From Cyanobacteria bacterium FACHB-471 (lineage in GTDB: Bacteria > Cyanobacteriota > Cyanobacteriia > Elainellales > Elainellaceae): a stretch of DNA of 64,000 nucleotides. The DNA lies in NCBI GenBank assembly GCA_014695345.1, contig JACJOC010000087.1, forward strand, positions 62,001 to 126,000, written 5' to 3'. The translations under genes and the position numbers were made by a program. Positions 44,299-52,537 of the stretch are shown here, piece after piece; within the stretch, counting starts at the first letter, position 1, and every line of letters starts with the position of its first letter. The notes under the pieces are model-generated. The model made no database searches and was not told the origin of the DNA. It was given only the letters and a program-made list of their open reading frames with translations.

Positions 44299-45777
44299 CT
44301 AATTTGCTTCTCCTAAAACAACAGCGTGCCAGGGCTTGCGCTGTTCTCCAGTGTTGTCAAACACAACATGCTTGACGACGGTGTATTCCTCCAGCGCGTA
44401 GTAGGACATATCCTTGCCAATGCCACTTTCCTTGAAACCGCCATGAGGCATTTCACTGGCGATCGGGATGTGGTCATTGACCCAGACCGTACCGCACTCC
44501 ATCGCTGCTGACATTCGCATGGCTCGCTGCACGTTAAGCGTCCAAACGCTGCCTGCCAATCCGTAGGGCGTATTGTTTGCCAACTTAATTGCCTCAGCCT
44601 CGTCTAAGAAGCGATTGACTACCACGACTGGACCAAAGATTTCTTCACGAACACAGTTTGCATCTTCGGGCGCATCCACCAGGATAGTCGGCGGGTAGTA
44701 AAAACCTTCGCTCTCCGGCAGTTCACCACCCAAGGCGACTTTAATTCCTTGCTGACGGGCTTCTTCGACATAGCCTTTGACCTTGAGTCGCTGAGGTTCG
44801 CTGACCAGCGGACCGATATCTGTTCCTTCCTCGAACGGGTTACCGACCTTCACCTGTTTGGACAGATCAATAAAGCGGCTGAGGAACTGGTCAAATGCCT
44901 CGTTTTGCACATAAATTCGAGTGGCAGCAGTGCAGTCTTGCCCGCTGTTGACGTAGGAGGCTGCTACTGCCCCATGCGCTGCTGCCTCAACGTCCGCATC
45001 AGCAAAGACGACAAAAGGTGCTTTGCCGCCCAATTCTAGGGTGACGCGTTTGACCATTGGGCTGGCGAGTTCGGCGATGCGCTTACCCGTGCGAGTACTG
45101 CCCGTGAAGCTGATCATACGGGTGTTGGGATGGGTACAAATTGCTTCACCAACCTCGGCTCCCCCCGTGACGACGTTGATCAATCCAGCAGGGAAGCCAG
45201 AGTCGAGGGCAATCTTAGCCAGTTCAATCGTAGTGACAGGCGTATTGGGTGCGGGCTTAATTACAACGGCATTGCCTGCTGCCAGGGCTGGCCCAAGCTT
45301 CCAAATTGCCATCATGAAGGGATAGTTCCAGGGGGTAATTGCACCGACTACACCGATGGGTTCACGCCGAATCATACTGGTGTAGCCGCCGATGTAGCTT
45401 CCGGCAGCGGTGCCTTCTTGCCGACGCAGCACTGAGGCAAAGTAGCGCAGGTTGTCGATCGCAAAGGGAATGTCGCCTTCAACAGTTAGCTTCAGCGGCT
45501 TACCAGAATTTTGGCTTTCCAGCCTTGCCAATTCTTCGCTTTTAGCTTCCAGGGCATCACATAGTTTCAGCAGTGCTGCGCTGCGTTCTCCATAGGAAAG
45601 GGCGGACCAGGCGACTTGCGCTTGTTTAGCGATCGCCACCGCCTGATCAACATCTGCCTTACTTCCCAAAGCAACCGTTGCAAACACTTGTCCAGTTGCA
45701 GGATCAATTAGATCTTCGCTGCCTGTAGAGACGAGTTCTTCTCCAATCACCATTGGATAATGAATCAGCTTGTCCAT
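44299..45777 (-). CDS. Aldehyde dehydrogenase, aminobutyraldehyde/betaine-aldehyde type
   Basis: 492 residues from the ATG at 45777 (a TTG at 45795 lies upstream). NAD(P)-dependent ALDH: GVVGAITPWNYPFMMAIWKLGPALAAGNAVVIKPA, the glycine-rich ISFTGSTRTGKRIAELA, catalytic Glu in TLELGGKAPFVVF, nucleophile Cys in NSGQDCTAATRIYV, and EIFGPVVVVNRF. The overall pattern matches gamma-aminobutyraldehyde dehydrogenases such as PatD, which act in putrescine breakdown. The neighbouring PotA and PotC genes on the same strand support a polyamine link, though ALDH substrate prediction from sequence is uncertain. Confidence 0.92.
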   Translation of the reverse strand: MDKLIHYPMVIGEELVSTGSEDLIDPATGQVFATVALGSKADVDQAVAIAKQAQVAWSALSYGERSAALLKLCDALEAKSEELARLESQNSGKPLKLTVEGDIPFAIDNLRYFASVLRRQEGTAAGSYIGGYTSMIRREPIGVVGAITPWNYPFMMAIWKLGPALAAGNAVVIKPAPNTPVTTIELAKIALDSGFPAGLINVVTGGAEVGEAICTHPNTRMISFTGSTRTGKRIAELASPMVKRVTLELGGKAPFVVFADADVEAAAHGAVAASYVNSGQDCTAATRIYVQNEAFDQFLSRFIDLSKQVKVGNPFEEGTDIGPLVSEPQRLKVKGYVEEARQQGIKVALGGELPESEGFYYPPTILVDAPEDANCVREEIFGPVVVVNRFLDEAEAIKLANNTPYGLAGSVWTLNVQRAMRMSAAMECGTVWVNDHIPIASEMPHGGFKESGIGKDMSYYALEEYTVVKHVVFDNTGEQRKPWHAVVLGEAN

Positions 45778-45847
45778 AAAAACCTCTTGAATCAATGAAG
45801 AGTTAAAAATTCAAAGTGCAAAATTTGTAGAGTAGCGATATCGGTAG

Positions 45848-45890
45848 GGGCGAAGCATTCGGCACAAGAATTGTGCCGAATGCTTCGCCC
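45848..45890. repeat. Palindromic repeat (20-bp perfect stem) between potA and aldehyde dehydrogenase
   Basis: Arms 45848-45867 (GGGCGAAGCATTCGGCACAA) and 45871-45890 are exactly complementary around GAA. The outer part GGGCG(A/T)AGCATTCG recurs at 50132-50145, so this is a member of a dispersed family inside an operon. Confidence 0.7.
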
Positions 45891-45929
45891 GCACACCAAA
45901 TAGTGCTTCTTTAGGAAATGGATTTCGTA

Positions 45930-47015
45930 TCAGTCAGGGAGAAGGATGCATTCGTTAGCATTCCAGGAAAGGGACTGTTCGGGGCTGAGGTCTGCGGTCG
46001 AGCTGAGCTGAGTGACGGTGAGTAATCCGATGGGCGTTTCGACCTTAAGTTCAACGAGTTGACCAACATAGGTAACACTAGCAACTTTGCCAGAAAGTTG
46101 ATTGTCTGCTTTAGCAGTCTTAGCAGTTTCACTCAGGCACAGTCGTTCTGGACGAACCATCAGGGTTACAGCGTCGCCAATAGTGGGCGATCGCCCTGGT
46201 GAAGCTGCCCAAATCTTCGTTCCGCTAACCTCAACAGCAGCTGTTTCTCCGTTTGCTTCTAGAACTGTGCCTTTGAGAAAATTGGCTTTACCAATGAACT
46301 GAGCTACAAACAGCGAAGTGGGGCGATCGTAAATTTGCTTAGGAGTGCCAATTTGCTGCACTTGACCGTTGTGCATCACAGCGATGCGATCGGACAGCGC
46401 TAGCGCTTCCTCCTGGTCGTGAGTCACGTAGATGAAGGTAAGATTTGTTTGCTTTTGCAGATCGCGTAGCTCCTGACGCACTTCCTCCCGAATTTTGGCA
46501 TCCAGGGCAGACAGCGGTTCGTCCAGGAGTAACACTTTGGGACGGCTGATCAATGCCCTTGCCAGGGCAACTCGCTGTTGTTGTCCGCCAGAAAGTTGCG
46601 AAGGACGGCGATCGCCCATTCCTTTTAACTGAAACATCCGCAACGATTCCTCCACCCGCTCAGCAACTTCAGCCCGATTAGTTTTGGCAATTCGCAGCGG
46701 ATAGGCAATATTCTCAGCCACCGTCAAATGCGGAAACAGGGCATAGCTTTGAAACACGGTATGCACATTACGCCGATAGGGAGGCTGCTCCGTCACCTCC
46801 TCTCCGCCAATCCAAACTCGTCCATACTCAGGAATCTCAAATCCCCCAATCAACCGCAAAGTTGTTGTTTTGCCAGACCCGCTCGACCCCAACAGTGAGT
46901 AAAACTCTCCGGGCTGCACGTCAATCGTCACATCCCGCGCTGCAAAAATTTCCCCCGCTGCCGTCGGGTAAATCTTACTCACCCCTTCCAAATAAACAAC
47001 GCTACCATCCCTCAT
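45930..47015 (-). CDS. potA: ABC transporter ATP-binding protein, PotA-like
   Basis: 361 residues. Walker A GSSGSGKTT, Q-loop in VFQSYALFPHLTV, signature LSGGQQQRVALARAL, Walker B LLLDEPLSALD, H-loop FIYVTHDQEEA, and a C-terminal TOBE_2 domain (VTLMVRPERLCL). Best match is the spermidine/putrescine importer ATPase PotA. It starts 3 nt after the end of the permease gene, so the two are co-translated. The binding protein (PotD) and second permease (PotB) are not adjacent. Substrate is inferred from neighbours. Confidence 0.9.
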   Translation of the reverse strand: MRDGSVVYLEGVSKIYPTAAGEIFAARDVTIDVQPGEFYSLLGSSGSGKTTTLRLIGGFEIPEYGRVWIGGEEVTEQPPYRRNVHTVFQSYALFPHLTVAENIAYPLRIAKTNRAEVAERVEESLRMFQLKGMGDRRPSQLSGGQQQRVALARALISRPKVLLLDEPLSALDAKIREEVRQELRDLQKQTNLTFIYVTHDQEEALALSDRIAVMHNGQVQQIGTPKQIYDRPTSLFVAQFIGKANFLKGTVLEANGETAAVEVSGTKIWAASPGRSPTIGDAVTLMVRPERLCLSETAKTAKADNQLSGKVASVTYVGQLVELKVETPIGLLTVTQLSSTADLSPEQSLSWNANECILLPD

Positions 47016-47018
47016 TCT

Positions 47019-47831
47019 TCATCCCTCATCCCTTCCCACAACCCACTGACTCAGCAACACAATCCCCGTACTTGCTATTAATACCAGTGTCGCAACTGCG
47101 GCGATTTCTGGGGTAATGTCTGTTCGCAATCTGCCCCAGATTTCCATGGGCAATGTATTGTCTCGCCCAGTCAGAAAAATCGTCACGACCACCTCATCAA
47201 ACGATAATGTGAACGCCAGCAGCGCCCCTGAAACGATCGCACTGCGAATGTAAGGGAAGATTACACCGCGAAAAACCTGGGCTGGCTTTGCTCCCAAATC
47301 GTAGGCAGCTTCCTCTAGGCTCCGAGGAAACTGAGACAGCCGCGTCAAAATTGGCCCTAGCGCCACCGGCAGCCCAAATACGGCGTGCCCTAAAATCACT
47401 GTCCACAAGGAAAGCTCAAGCCCCAGGCTAGAAAAGTAAGCCAGCATTGCCACTCCTGTGACCACTCCAGGCAGCAGAATGGGCAAATTTAGCGCAATCC
47501 GAAAACTGGTTTTGCCGAAGAACTGATAGCGGTAAATTGCAAAAGCAGCTAGCAGCCCAAATCCAGTTGCCAAAAGGGTTGCCATTGCTGCTACTTGCAG
47601 CGAATTCCAGAGGGAGAGACGCAGGGAGCGATCGCCAAACGCCATCTCATACCAGTTAATAGTGAATCCCTTAAACGGCAGCGACAGAATTGCCGAATCA
47701 TTAAAACTGATGAAGATAAGAGTGGCGATCGGCAAATACAGAAAAGCGTAAACCAGGATTGTCCAGAGAGTTAAAAGCCAGGGTTGCTGCTGAGTGTGGC
47801 GTTTTTCCGTTGAAGAGGGAGCATTAGTCAT
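47019..47831 (-). CDS. potC: ABC transporter permease, PotC-like
   Basis: 270 residues with about six membrane helices, starting LTLWTILVYAFLYLPIATLIFISFND and ending IAAVATLVLIASTGIVLLSQWVVG. The cytoplasmic EAA loop EEAAYDLGAKPAQVFRGVIFP contacts the ATPase. The length and SFNDSAILSLPFKGFTINWYEMAF sequence fit PotC of the polyamine importer family. Its ATG overlaps the stop of the channel gene as TAATG, which predicts translational coupling. Normally PotC works with PotB as a heterodimer. PotB is missing here. Confidence 0.9.
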   Translation of the reverse strand: MTNAPSSTEKRHTQQQPWLLTLWTILVYAFLYLPIATLIFISFNDSAILSLPFKGFTINWYEMAFGDRSLRLSLWNSLQVAAMATLLATGFGLLAAFAIYRYQFFGKTSFRIALNLPILLPGVVTGVAMLAYFSSLGLELSLWTVILGHAVFGLPVALGPILTRLSQFPRSLEEAAYDLGAKPAQVFRGVIFPYIRSAIVSGALLAFTLSFDEVVVTIFLTGRDNTLPMEIWGRLRTDITPEIAAVATLVLIASTGIVLLSQWVVGRDEG

Positions 47832-49561
47832 TAGTAGTTAAGCTGCATCGCCAACGGAGCCGGGTTGACACGCCAAAGCTGCTCTAAATGGGTAGCGGGC
47901 ACCGTTAGATACAAAACATCTCCTGCATCTAGACTAACTTCTAGCAAATCCCATCCATGAATAGTTTGGCAGCGAGTTTCAAGATAAAGCGGTACAAAAT
48001 CAGCCGTCATCGCTGCTTCTTTCACTCGCCGACCACAAAAAGGATGCCCTGGTGTAATGATGGTCGCTAGCGCTACCCACAAACTATCAGCCGTCATCCC
48101 ATTTCCCAAGACTCTCCCACCCAGGGCTGCTGCTGCAAAAGAAGGAGCCGCAAGTTCGGCTGGGCTCAGAACCGCCTCAAAATCAAATACTTGCTGAGCC
48201 AGTGGCGCAAATTGGGGATCTTGATTGCGGACGATCACAGGTAATTTAGGAGCAAGTCCCTTGGCAGTTAGGGCAATTTCCAGGTTAGCCACATCATCGC
48301 TGGTGACAGCCAAAAGAGCTTCAGCTTCAGCAACATTGGCAGATTCCAGAGTCGCGAGAACGCTAGCATCTCCCTGAATCACCGGCACTTTAAGCGAGTG
48401 GGCAACATTCAAAAAACGATTGTTAGGGTCAGGCTCAATCACCACAATCTCACAGCCATTAGCGTGAAGGTGGTTGACGATTTGTACCCCAACTCCCCCT
48501 AACCCACAGATGATGTAGTGCTGACTATGGGGAATGCGGCTCGTGTTCCAAAGCTGCTTAAACCGGGTCCCCAAAACAAAGTCATTCAGCAGCGCGTAGC
48601 AAATTCCAATAACTGCTGCGCCAACCAGCATCATGACCACAGTAAAAACTTTGATACTTGCAGGAGCATGTTCCACAACACCTTCGTTGCCCCCAGCCCC
48701 CGTAATCATTCCTACAGAAAAGTACAGGGCATCTATGGGTGTGGTTTGCAGGTTTACTGCTGTGTAAGTGAGGGTTGCACCAAAAATCGTCGCTAATAGC
48801 ACCAACATCACGACAACGGTAGGCTGAACCTGCTGCTGAAACTGCCGCAGACCAAACAAAAACTCCGAAAACTTTTGCTTAAAGGTTTTACGAAAGCTGC
48901 GAACACTGGGTTGAGTTGCAACAATCAGGCGATCGCCTACCCGCAAAGACTGATCCTCAACCACCGCAGATATTAGATCCAATCTGCTATCCACGGGCAA
49001 GTAGTAAATCAACATGCGAGAACGGTCTTCCCATAGATCGGCTAGCTTCCGTCCCTTCCAGGGATGCGTTTCGTCGATGTGCTCCTCGTGAATCGGCCAG
49101 ATCTGGTGAAATAATCGCAACTGCCCGATCGCCCGATTGCCCATCGCGGCAAAGGCAAATACTGGCGCAGATAGAGCAGCGACGCTCATGCTGGCGTGGT
49201 CAGGTAGGGTGTGGTCAAGGCGATCGCCCAAACTGGTATTAAACAAACGGCTAATAATCCGAATTCGAGGATTTAGCACCCTTGCTTGAATCAGAACTGC
49301 CAGATTCAACGCATCATCGCGGGTTGCCAGCACCAGCGTATGAGCTTCCTTAACCCCTGCTGCCAAAAGCGTTCCAGCCGAGCGCAGATCTCCGACTACC
49401 ACATCGGCTTCATGATCTACATCTAGACCGTGCAGCTGTTCGCGCAAGACTTCCACCGGGGAGTCGCTAATCCCCACGACTAAAGCACCCTGCTGCTTCA
49501 ACAAGGAGAAAATTTTATAGCCAGTTCGACCTAAACCACAGACAATAATTCGGGTTTTCAT
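47831..49561 (-). CDS. Two-TM ion channel with N- and C-terminal RCK domains
   Basis: 576 residues. Residues 1-140 are a TrkA_N/RCK Rossmann domain (IIVCGLGRTGYKIFSLL), about 150-218 TrkA_C-like, 247-268 TM1 (PTVVVMLVLLATIFGATLTYTA), a pore loop about 273-295, TM2 303-327 (KVFTVVMMLVGAAVIGICYALL), then a second RCK domain from 348 (YIICGLGGVGVQIVNHL) with TrkA_C-like tail. The pore loop reads FSVGMITGAGGNEG, so the potassium filter TVGYG is absent. The RCK ends bind nucleotide or ions and gate the pore. It is the first gene of the run with potC, potA and aldehyde dehydrogenase. Confidence 0.85.
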   Translation of the reverse strand: MKTRIIVCGLGRTGYKIFSLLKQQGALVVGISDSPVEVLREQLHGLDVDHEADVVVGDLRSAGTLLAAGVKEAHTLVLATRDDALNLAVLIQARVLNPRIRIISRLFNTSLGDRLDHTLPDHASMSVAALSAPVFAFAAMGNRAIGQLRLFHQIWPIHEEHIDETHPWKGRKLADLWEDRSRMLIYYLPVDSRLDLISAVVEDQSLRVGDRLIVATQPSVRSFRKTFKQKFSEFLFGLRQFQQQVQPTVVVMLVLLATIFGATLTYTAVNLQTTPIDALYFSVGMITGAGGNEGVVEHAPASIKVFTVVMMLVGAAVIGICYALLNDFVLGTRFKQLWNTSRIPHSQHYIICGLGGVGVQIVNHLHANGCEIVVIEPDPNNRFLNVAHSLKVPVIQGDASVLATLESANVAEAEALLAVTSDDVANLEIALTAKGLAPKLPVIVRNQDPQFAPLAQQVFDFEAVLSPAELAAPSFAAAALGGRVLGNGMTADSLWVALATIITPGHPFCGRRVKEAAMTADFVPLYLETRCQTIHGWDLLEVSLDAGDVLYLTVPATHLEQLWRVNPAPLAMQLNY

Positions 49562-49746
49562 ATCAAAGCAACATTCAAATCTGGCGTTGCGGTTAGCAGA
49601 AATTCCACCAACTATTCAAACCCCAATTGTTTGCCAGTCTGGCTGAGGGAACTGTAGCTGAAAACACGACGTTACAAAACTTTGGGCGCGGTAGCCCTGC
49701 TTTACGGTGGGAACACTAGAGGAAAATTGAGCTATTGCGATTACCT

Positions 49747-50091
49747 ATGCACCGCCCTTCTGCCAAAGGCACGATTCGCCCCAAAATCAGCACCATGCCT
49801 CGCCCAAAAACAGAGGCAACCGCATTTCTTGATTTGTACAAGTTGGTGATTGAGAAGAAGCGACTTCAGCAAGAATTGCAGAGCCTTGAACAGCGACGAC
49901 AGCAAATTTCAGACCGAATTGCAGTTTTAGACGATCAGGTTGCTGAACTTGAAAACAACGTGCAGCAGATGCGAGAAGAAGTGCCGACTGTTGCCGCAGA
50001 ACCAACAATTCGATCATCTGTGAAAACGGCGAAGATGGCGATCGCTCCCTCTCCACCGGATACCTTCAATACCCTATTCCTCGAATATTAG
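49747..50091 (+). CDS. gvpV: GvpV-like gas vesicle accessory protein
   Basis: 114 residues from the ATG at 49747 (a TTG at 49735 and an ATG at 49795 are alternatives). The sequence RPKISTMPRPKTEATAFLDLYKLVIEKKRLQQELQSLEQRRQQISDRI is a short basic N-terminus followed by a helical coiled coil, as I recall for cyanobacterial GvpV. It lies tail to tail with gvpG, in the opposite direction to the rest of the cluster, whereas gvpV is normally co-directional. No biochemical role is established. It might be a different coiled-coil protein, but the location argues for GvpV. Confidence 0.68.
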   Translation: MHRPSAKGTIRPKISTMPRPKTEATAFLDLYKLVIEKKRLQQELQSLEQRRQQISDRIAVLDDQVAELENNVQQMREEVPTVAAEPTIRSSVKTAKMAIAPSPPDTFNTLFLEY

Positions 50092-50415
50092 ATTCGCACC
50101 ACCTTCTGAACAGTAGCGAGTGTCCTTGTAAGGGCGTAGCATTCGAGCAAAGGCTTTCAGTTTGTTTTGAGGTCTATCTGCCGAAGCCACGCCCTTACCC
50201 GTGTTGGGAAACAGATTTGTTTATTTGCTCGTTTCCAATCTCCAGCTTGAAATATTGGTTTGGAAGCTCTAGCTTCTCTGTTGGTAGTTGAAGAATTTGG
50301 AGCTTCTCTGAAGCGATTCCCAAGCCGGAGTGAGACGTGATCGGCGATCGCCTCATTAGGAGGCAGGTCCTCTGGAGTTGCATGATAAGGCGAAGCCTCG
50401 CAACGAGAATTTTAT
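50092..50415. other. Intergenic region between gvpV and gvpG
   Basis: Holds the repeat at 50128-50198. A 62-codon minus-strand frame (50195-50383) has no family resemblance and no ribosome binding site and is not called. The segment AAGGCGAAGCCTCGC near 50390 may be a further degenerate repeat copy. Confidence 0.5.
50128..50198. repeat. Degenerate palindromic repeat copy
   Basis: Outer arms GTAAGGGCGT (50128-50137) and ACGCCCTTAC (50189-50198). The following AGCATTCG matches the element at 45848 (GGGCGAAGCATTCG), and GCCGAAGCC appears near the right arm, so it looks like an expanded or decayed member of that family. Confidence 0.55.
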
Positions 50416-50673
50416 CTACTCAAGTTCCTGTTCTGCTGCTCTAGCTTCATCTTCTAGCGCTTGAATTGCCAACAGCAGTTCCTCTTCCTGGATTTCAAAT
50501 TCCTCTTCAGGAACTTCGCCCATGTCGAATGCGAGTTGGAGTGACAGCAACTGTTTGCTCAAGTTTTCCTTATCATCTAGGGCTGCGTTTGCCTGCTCTA
50601 GAACTTTATTGCCGACCCAGGCAATGCCACTGATAGGAGCTGTAATCGGTGTCAGGAGAAGATCAAGAAACAT
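50416..50673 (-). CDS. gvpG: Gas vesicle protein GvpG
   Basis: 85 residues from the ATG at 50673; a TTG four codons upstream would overlap gvpF. It has the GvpG pattern: MFLDLLLTPITAPISGIAWVGNKVLEQANAALDDKENLSKQLLSLQLAFDMGEVPEEEFE in three conserved blocks, then an acidic helical end. GvpG interacts with GvpF/L-type proteins during vesicle nucleation. It starts eight bases after the gvpF stop and is the last gene of the operon. Confidence 0.93.
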   Translation of the reverse strand: MFLDLLLTPITAPISGIAWVGNKVLEQANAALDDKENLSKQLLSLQLAFDMGEVPEEEFEIQEEELLLAIQALEDEARAAEQELE

Positions 50674-50681
50674 GGATTGCC

Positions 50682-51416
50682 TCAATTAAGTTGGACAAAG
50701 TTAAACGGAGCGGTGAAGCTGTTGTAGCGGATGCGGAGCCGCTCATCAAACTGCTGATCGAGGGCCTCAACCTGCTGGCTAAAGTAGGTTTCCTCATCCC
50801 AAGGAATCAGGTAAGCGGCGTTATAAATCATTGCGTCGGTCATTGCATCGTTTTCTACGACATCGATCGCCAATGAATTGAGGGTTCCCTGGAAAACCTC
50901 GATGATGCTCTGTTTGCGGTTTGCCATCGCCTGCTCGATCGCCTGCCCGATTTGCACGACCTGATCCATGCTGAGGGATTTTCCTTCGAGGCGATCGCGC
51001 TCCGCCAGCAAACCTTGATCTTCCTGGAGCAATGCTTCCAATTCAGCACTTGCATCCCAAAATACTTTTATGCCGACTTCGCGCCGTCCGTCCAGCTTGT
51101 TAAACAGTTCGCCTAAACCCTGACCCTGTGGCACAATAAGCTGCTGATTGACCGTTTCCCAATTCTCAATAATCAGCCCAAACTGTAGCGGCAACAGGGT
51201 TCGATATCCCTTCTCCATTGCCTGCTCCAGCACTTTCTCATGTCCTAACAGGTTGCGACGGCTGGCTAAATACCTTTCTTGCTGAGCTTCTGAATACAAG
51301 AAGACGAACTCGTCAATTGCATGAGTCTGTACAGGCTGACGGTCTAACCCCTCTAGATGCAAATTTGTTGGTCCTGGAGCGGGGAAAATGCCGTAGAGAT
51401 ATAAACCGTTTCCCAT
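50682..51416 (-). CDS. gvpF: Gas vesicle protein GvpF/GvpL
   Basis: 244 residues. MGNGLYLYGIFPAPG at the N-terminus, the conserved VLPLQFGLI-like segment RTLLPLQFGLIIENWE and the C-terminal AYLIPWDEETYFSQQVEALDQQF with RIRYNSFTAPFNFVQLN are characteristic of the GvpF/L family. GvpF is needed for vesicle nucleation and binds GvpA. Only one F/L copy is present in the window, although many clusters have two or more. A Shine-Dalgarno AAGGAG precedes the ATG. 40 nt downstream of gvpK. Confidence 0.93.
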   Translation of the reverse strand: MGNGLYLYGIFPAPGPTNLHLEGLDRQPVQTHAIDEFVFLYSEAQQERYLASRRNLLGHEKVLEQAMEKGYRTLLPLQFGLIIENWETVNQQLIVPQGQGLGELFNKLDGRREVGIKVFWDASAELEALLQEDQGLLAERDRLEGKSLSMDQVVQIGQAIEQAMANRKQSIIEVFQGTLNSLAIDVVENDAMTDAMIYNAAYLIPWDEETYFSQQVEALDQQFDERLRIRYNSFTAPFNFVQLN

Positions 51417-51456
51417 AATGAAAACTCCTTCAGACAGACGAAGCTGCGCTGGCTTA

Positions 51457-51927
51457 CTAAATTGGCTTGGAGGTCAGCACTAACTGCAATTTGGCGTGGA
51501 TCAGGTTGAGTTGAGCCAGTCCTAAGTCAACTTCTCCTTCCACCACCACTCCTGTGTTGAGCAGTCGGTCTAACAGTTCCAGAATGGATGGGTTCGCTGA
51601 AGCCTCACCTGGATAGTACCCATTTGACTTGGGAAGTAACGTCCCGATCTCGCCTAAGTCAATATTTAGATCTGCTGGGTCAATTTCAAAAATTTCGCAA
51701 AGCTGGACGACTTGTTCCTCTAGCTTTCGCAGGCTGTCTGCGGCTCGTTCTAAATCTTCGTCGCTCAGTTCTTTTGCTTCCATGCGGCGGATTATCTGAG
51801 CTTCCATAAGTTGCCGCACTAGCTCAACCACCGTCAGTAGCAAGGGAGCCAAACCCGAGTTGACTCCACTTTGCTCAGGAAGGGAGCTTTCAGGTGTGAG
51901 TTGAATCGGAGAATCAGAAGAAGCCAT
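51457..51927 (-). CDS. gvpK: Gas vesicle protein GvpK
   Basis: 156 residues. Diagnostic blocks are GLAPLLLTVVELVRQLMEAQIIRRMEAKELSDEDLERAADSLRKLEEQVVQL, FEIDPADLNIDLGEIGTLLP, and LLNTGVVVEGEVDLGLAQLNLIHAKLQLVL. GvpK is one of the proteins always required to build gas vesicles and may act in nucleation. The first 20 residues are an acidic, Ser-rich extension. It is nine bases downstream of the small ORF at 51937. Confidence 0.94.
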   Translation of the reverse strand: MASSDSPIQLTPESSLPEQSGVNSGLAPLLLTVVELVRQLMEAQIIRRMEAKELSDEDLERAADSLRKLEEQVVQLCEIFEIDPADLNIDLGEIGTLLPKSNGYYPGEASANPSILELLDRLLNTGVVVEGEVDLGLAQLNLIHAKLQLVLTSKPI

Positions 51928-51936
51928 GACGTAAGC

Positions 51937-52149
51937 TTAACGCTGGCGGGTTGGCGCTTGCTGAGATTTGTGTTGCCACTGCTGGTTACGCCATTGGCGA
52001 AGGGACTCCTGATCAAGCATTTCGGATTGTGCAGTCGCAATTCGTCCTTGCTCAGAAAGGAGGTGCGATCGCCCCAAAGACCGACAAGCCCGAAAGCTAG
52101 GAATCGTTCGCCTAGTGGCGATCTGCTTCATGGTTCTAAGCGTAATCAT
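51937..52149 (-). CDS. Small basic ORF between gvpJ and gvpK (gvpX position)
   Basis: 70 residues (or 64 from the ATG at 52131). The content is basic and Gln/Arg-rich (RTIPSFRACRSLGRSHLLSEQGRIATAQSEML, then LRQWRNQQWQHKSQQAP). The spacing fits an operon gene: 28 nt after gvpJ and 9 nt before gvpK. Nostocales clusters have a small gene called gvpX in this place, and I call this position equivalent, but I could not confirm sequence similarity from memory. It might also be a fortuitous frame in a compact operon. Confidence 0.5.
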   Translation of the reverse strand: MITLRTMKQIATRRTIPSFRACRSLGRSHLLSEQGRIATAQSEMLDQESLRQWRNQQWQHKSQQAPTRQR

Positions 52150-52177
52150 CTTTTTCAGTCCTTAACTTGCTAGGTTC

Positions 52178-52537
52178 TCAGGCTAAGTTTTCAGCCGCCT
52201 TTAGCGATCGCAATTCTGTTTCCAGGCTCTCAATTCTTGCCTGAAGCTGTTGGTTTGCTTCAAGCAATTGGCGCGACTGCCCGCTCAGATAAGGGTCATT
52301 TTCCCACCAGTTGATTCCCATTTCTTTGGCTTTGTCTACCGATGAGATCAGCAGGCGAATGCGAATGCTCAATAGTTCTGTAGACCCTACCGAGACAGAA
52401 ATATCCCCGGCAATTACAATGCCTTTATCGAGAACCCGTTCGAGGACATCCGCCAGAGTGGAACCTGAAGTAGACGTGCCAATTGCCCGATTGCCGCTAT
52501 TTCCACCAGCCATAGGACGAGCTTGAGTTACAGTCAT
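52178..52537 (-). CDS. gvpJ: Gas vesicle protein GvpJ
   Basis: 119 residues. The core [56 protein letters not shown] resembles GvpA but has the extended C-terminal helix ([22 protein letters not shown]) of GvpJ. GvpJ is a minor structural homologue of GvpA involved in shaping the conical tips. The gene overlaps gvpN by four bases. N-terminal 20 residues are Gly/Ser/Thr-rich. Confidence 0.93.
   Translation of the reverse strand: MTVTQARPMAGGNSGNRAIGTSTSGSTLADVLERVLDKGIVIAGDISVSVGSTELLSIRIRLLISSVDKAKEMGINWWENDPYLSGQSRQLLEANQQLQARIESLETELRSLKAAENLA

Noticed and set aside
50195-50383. 62-codon minus-strand frame between gvpV and gvpG
   Set aside because: No similarity to gvp proteins, begins in repeat sequence and no ribosome binding site.
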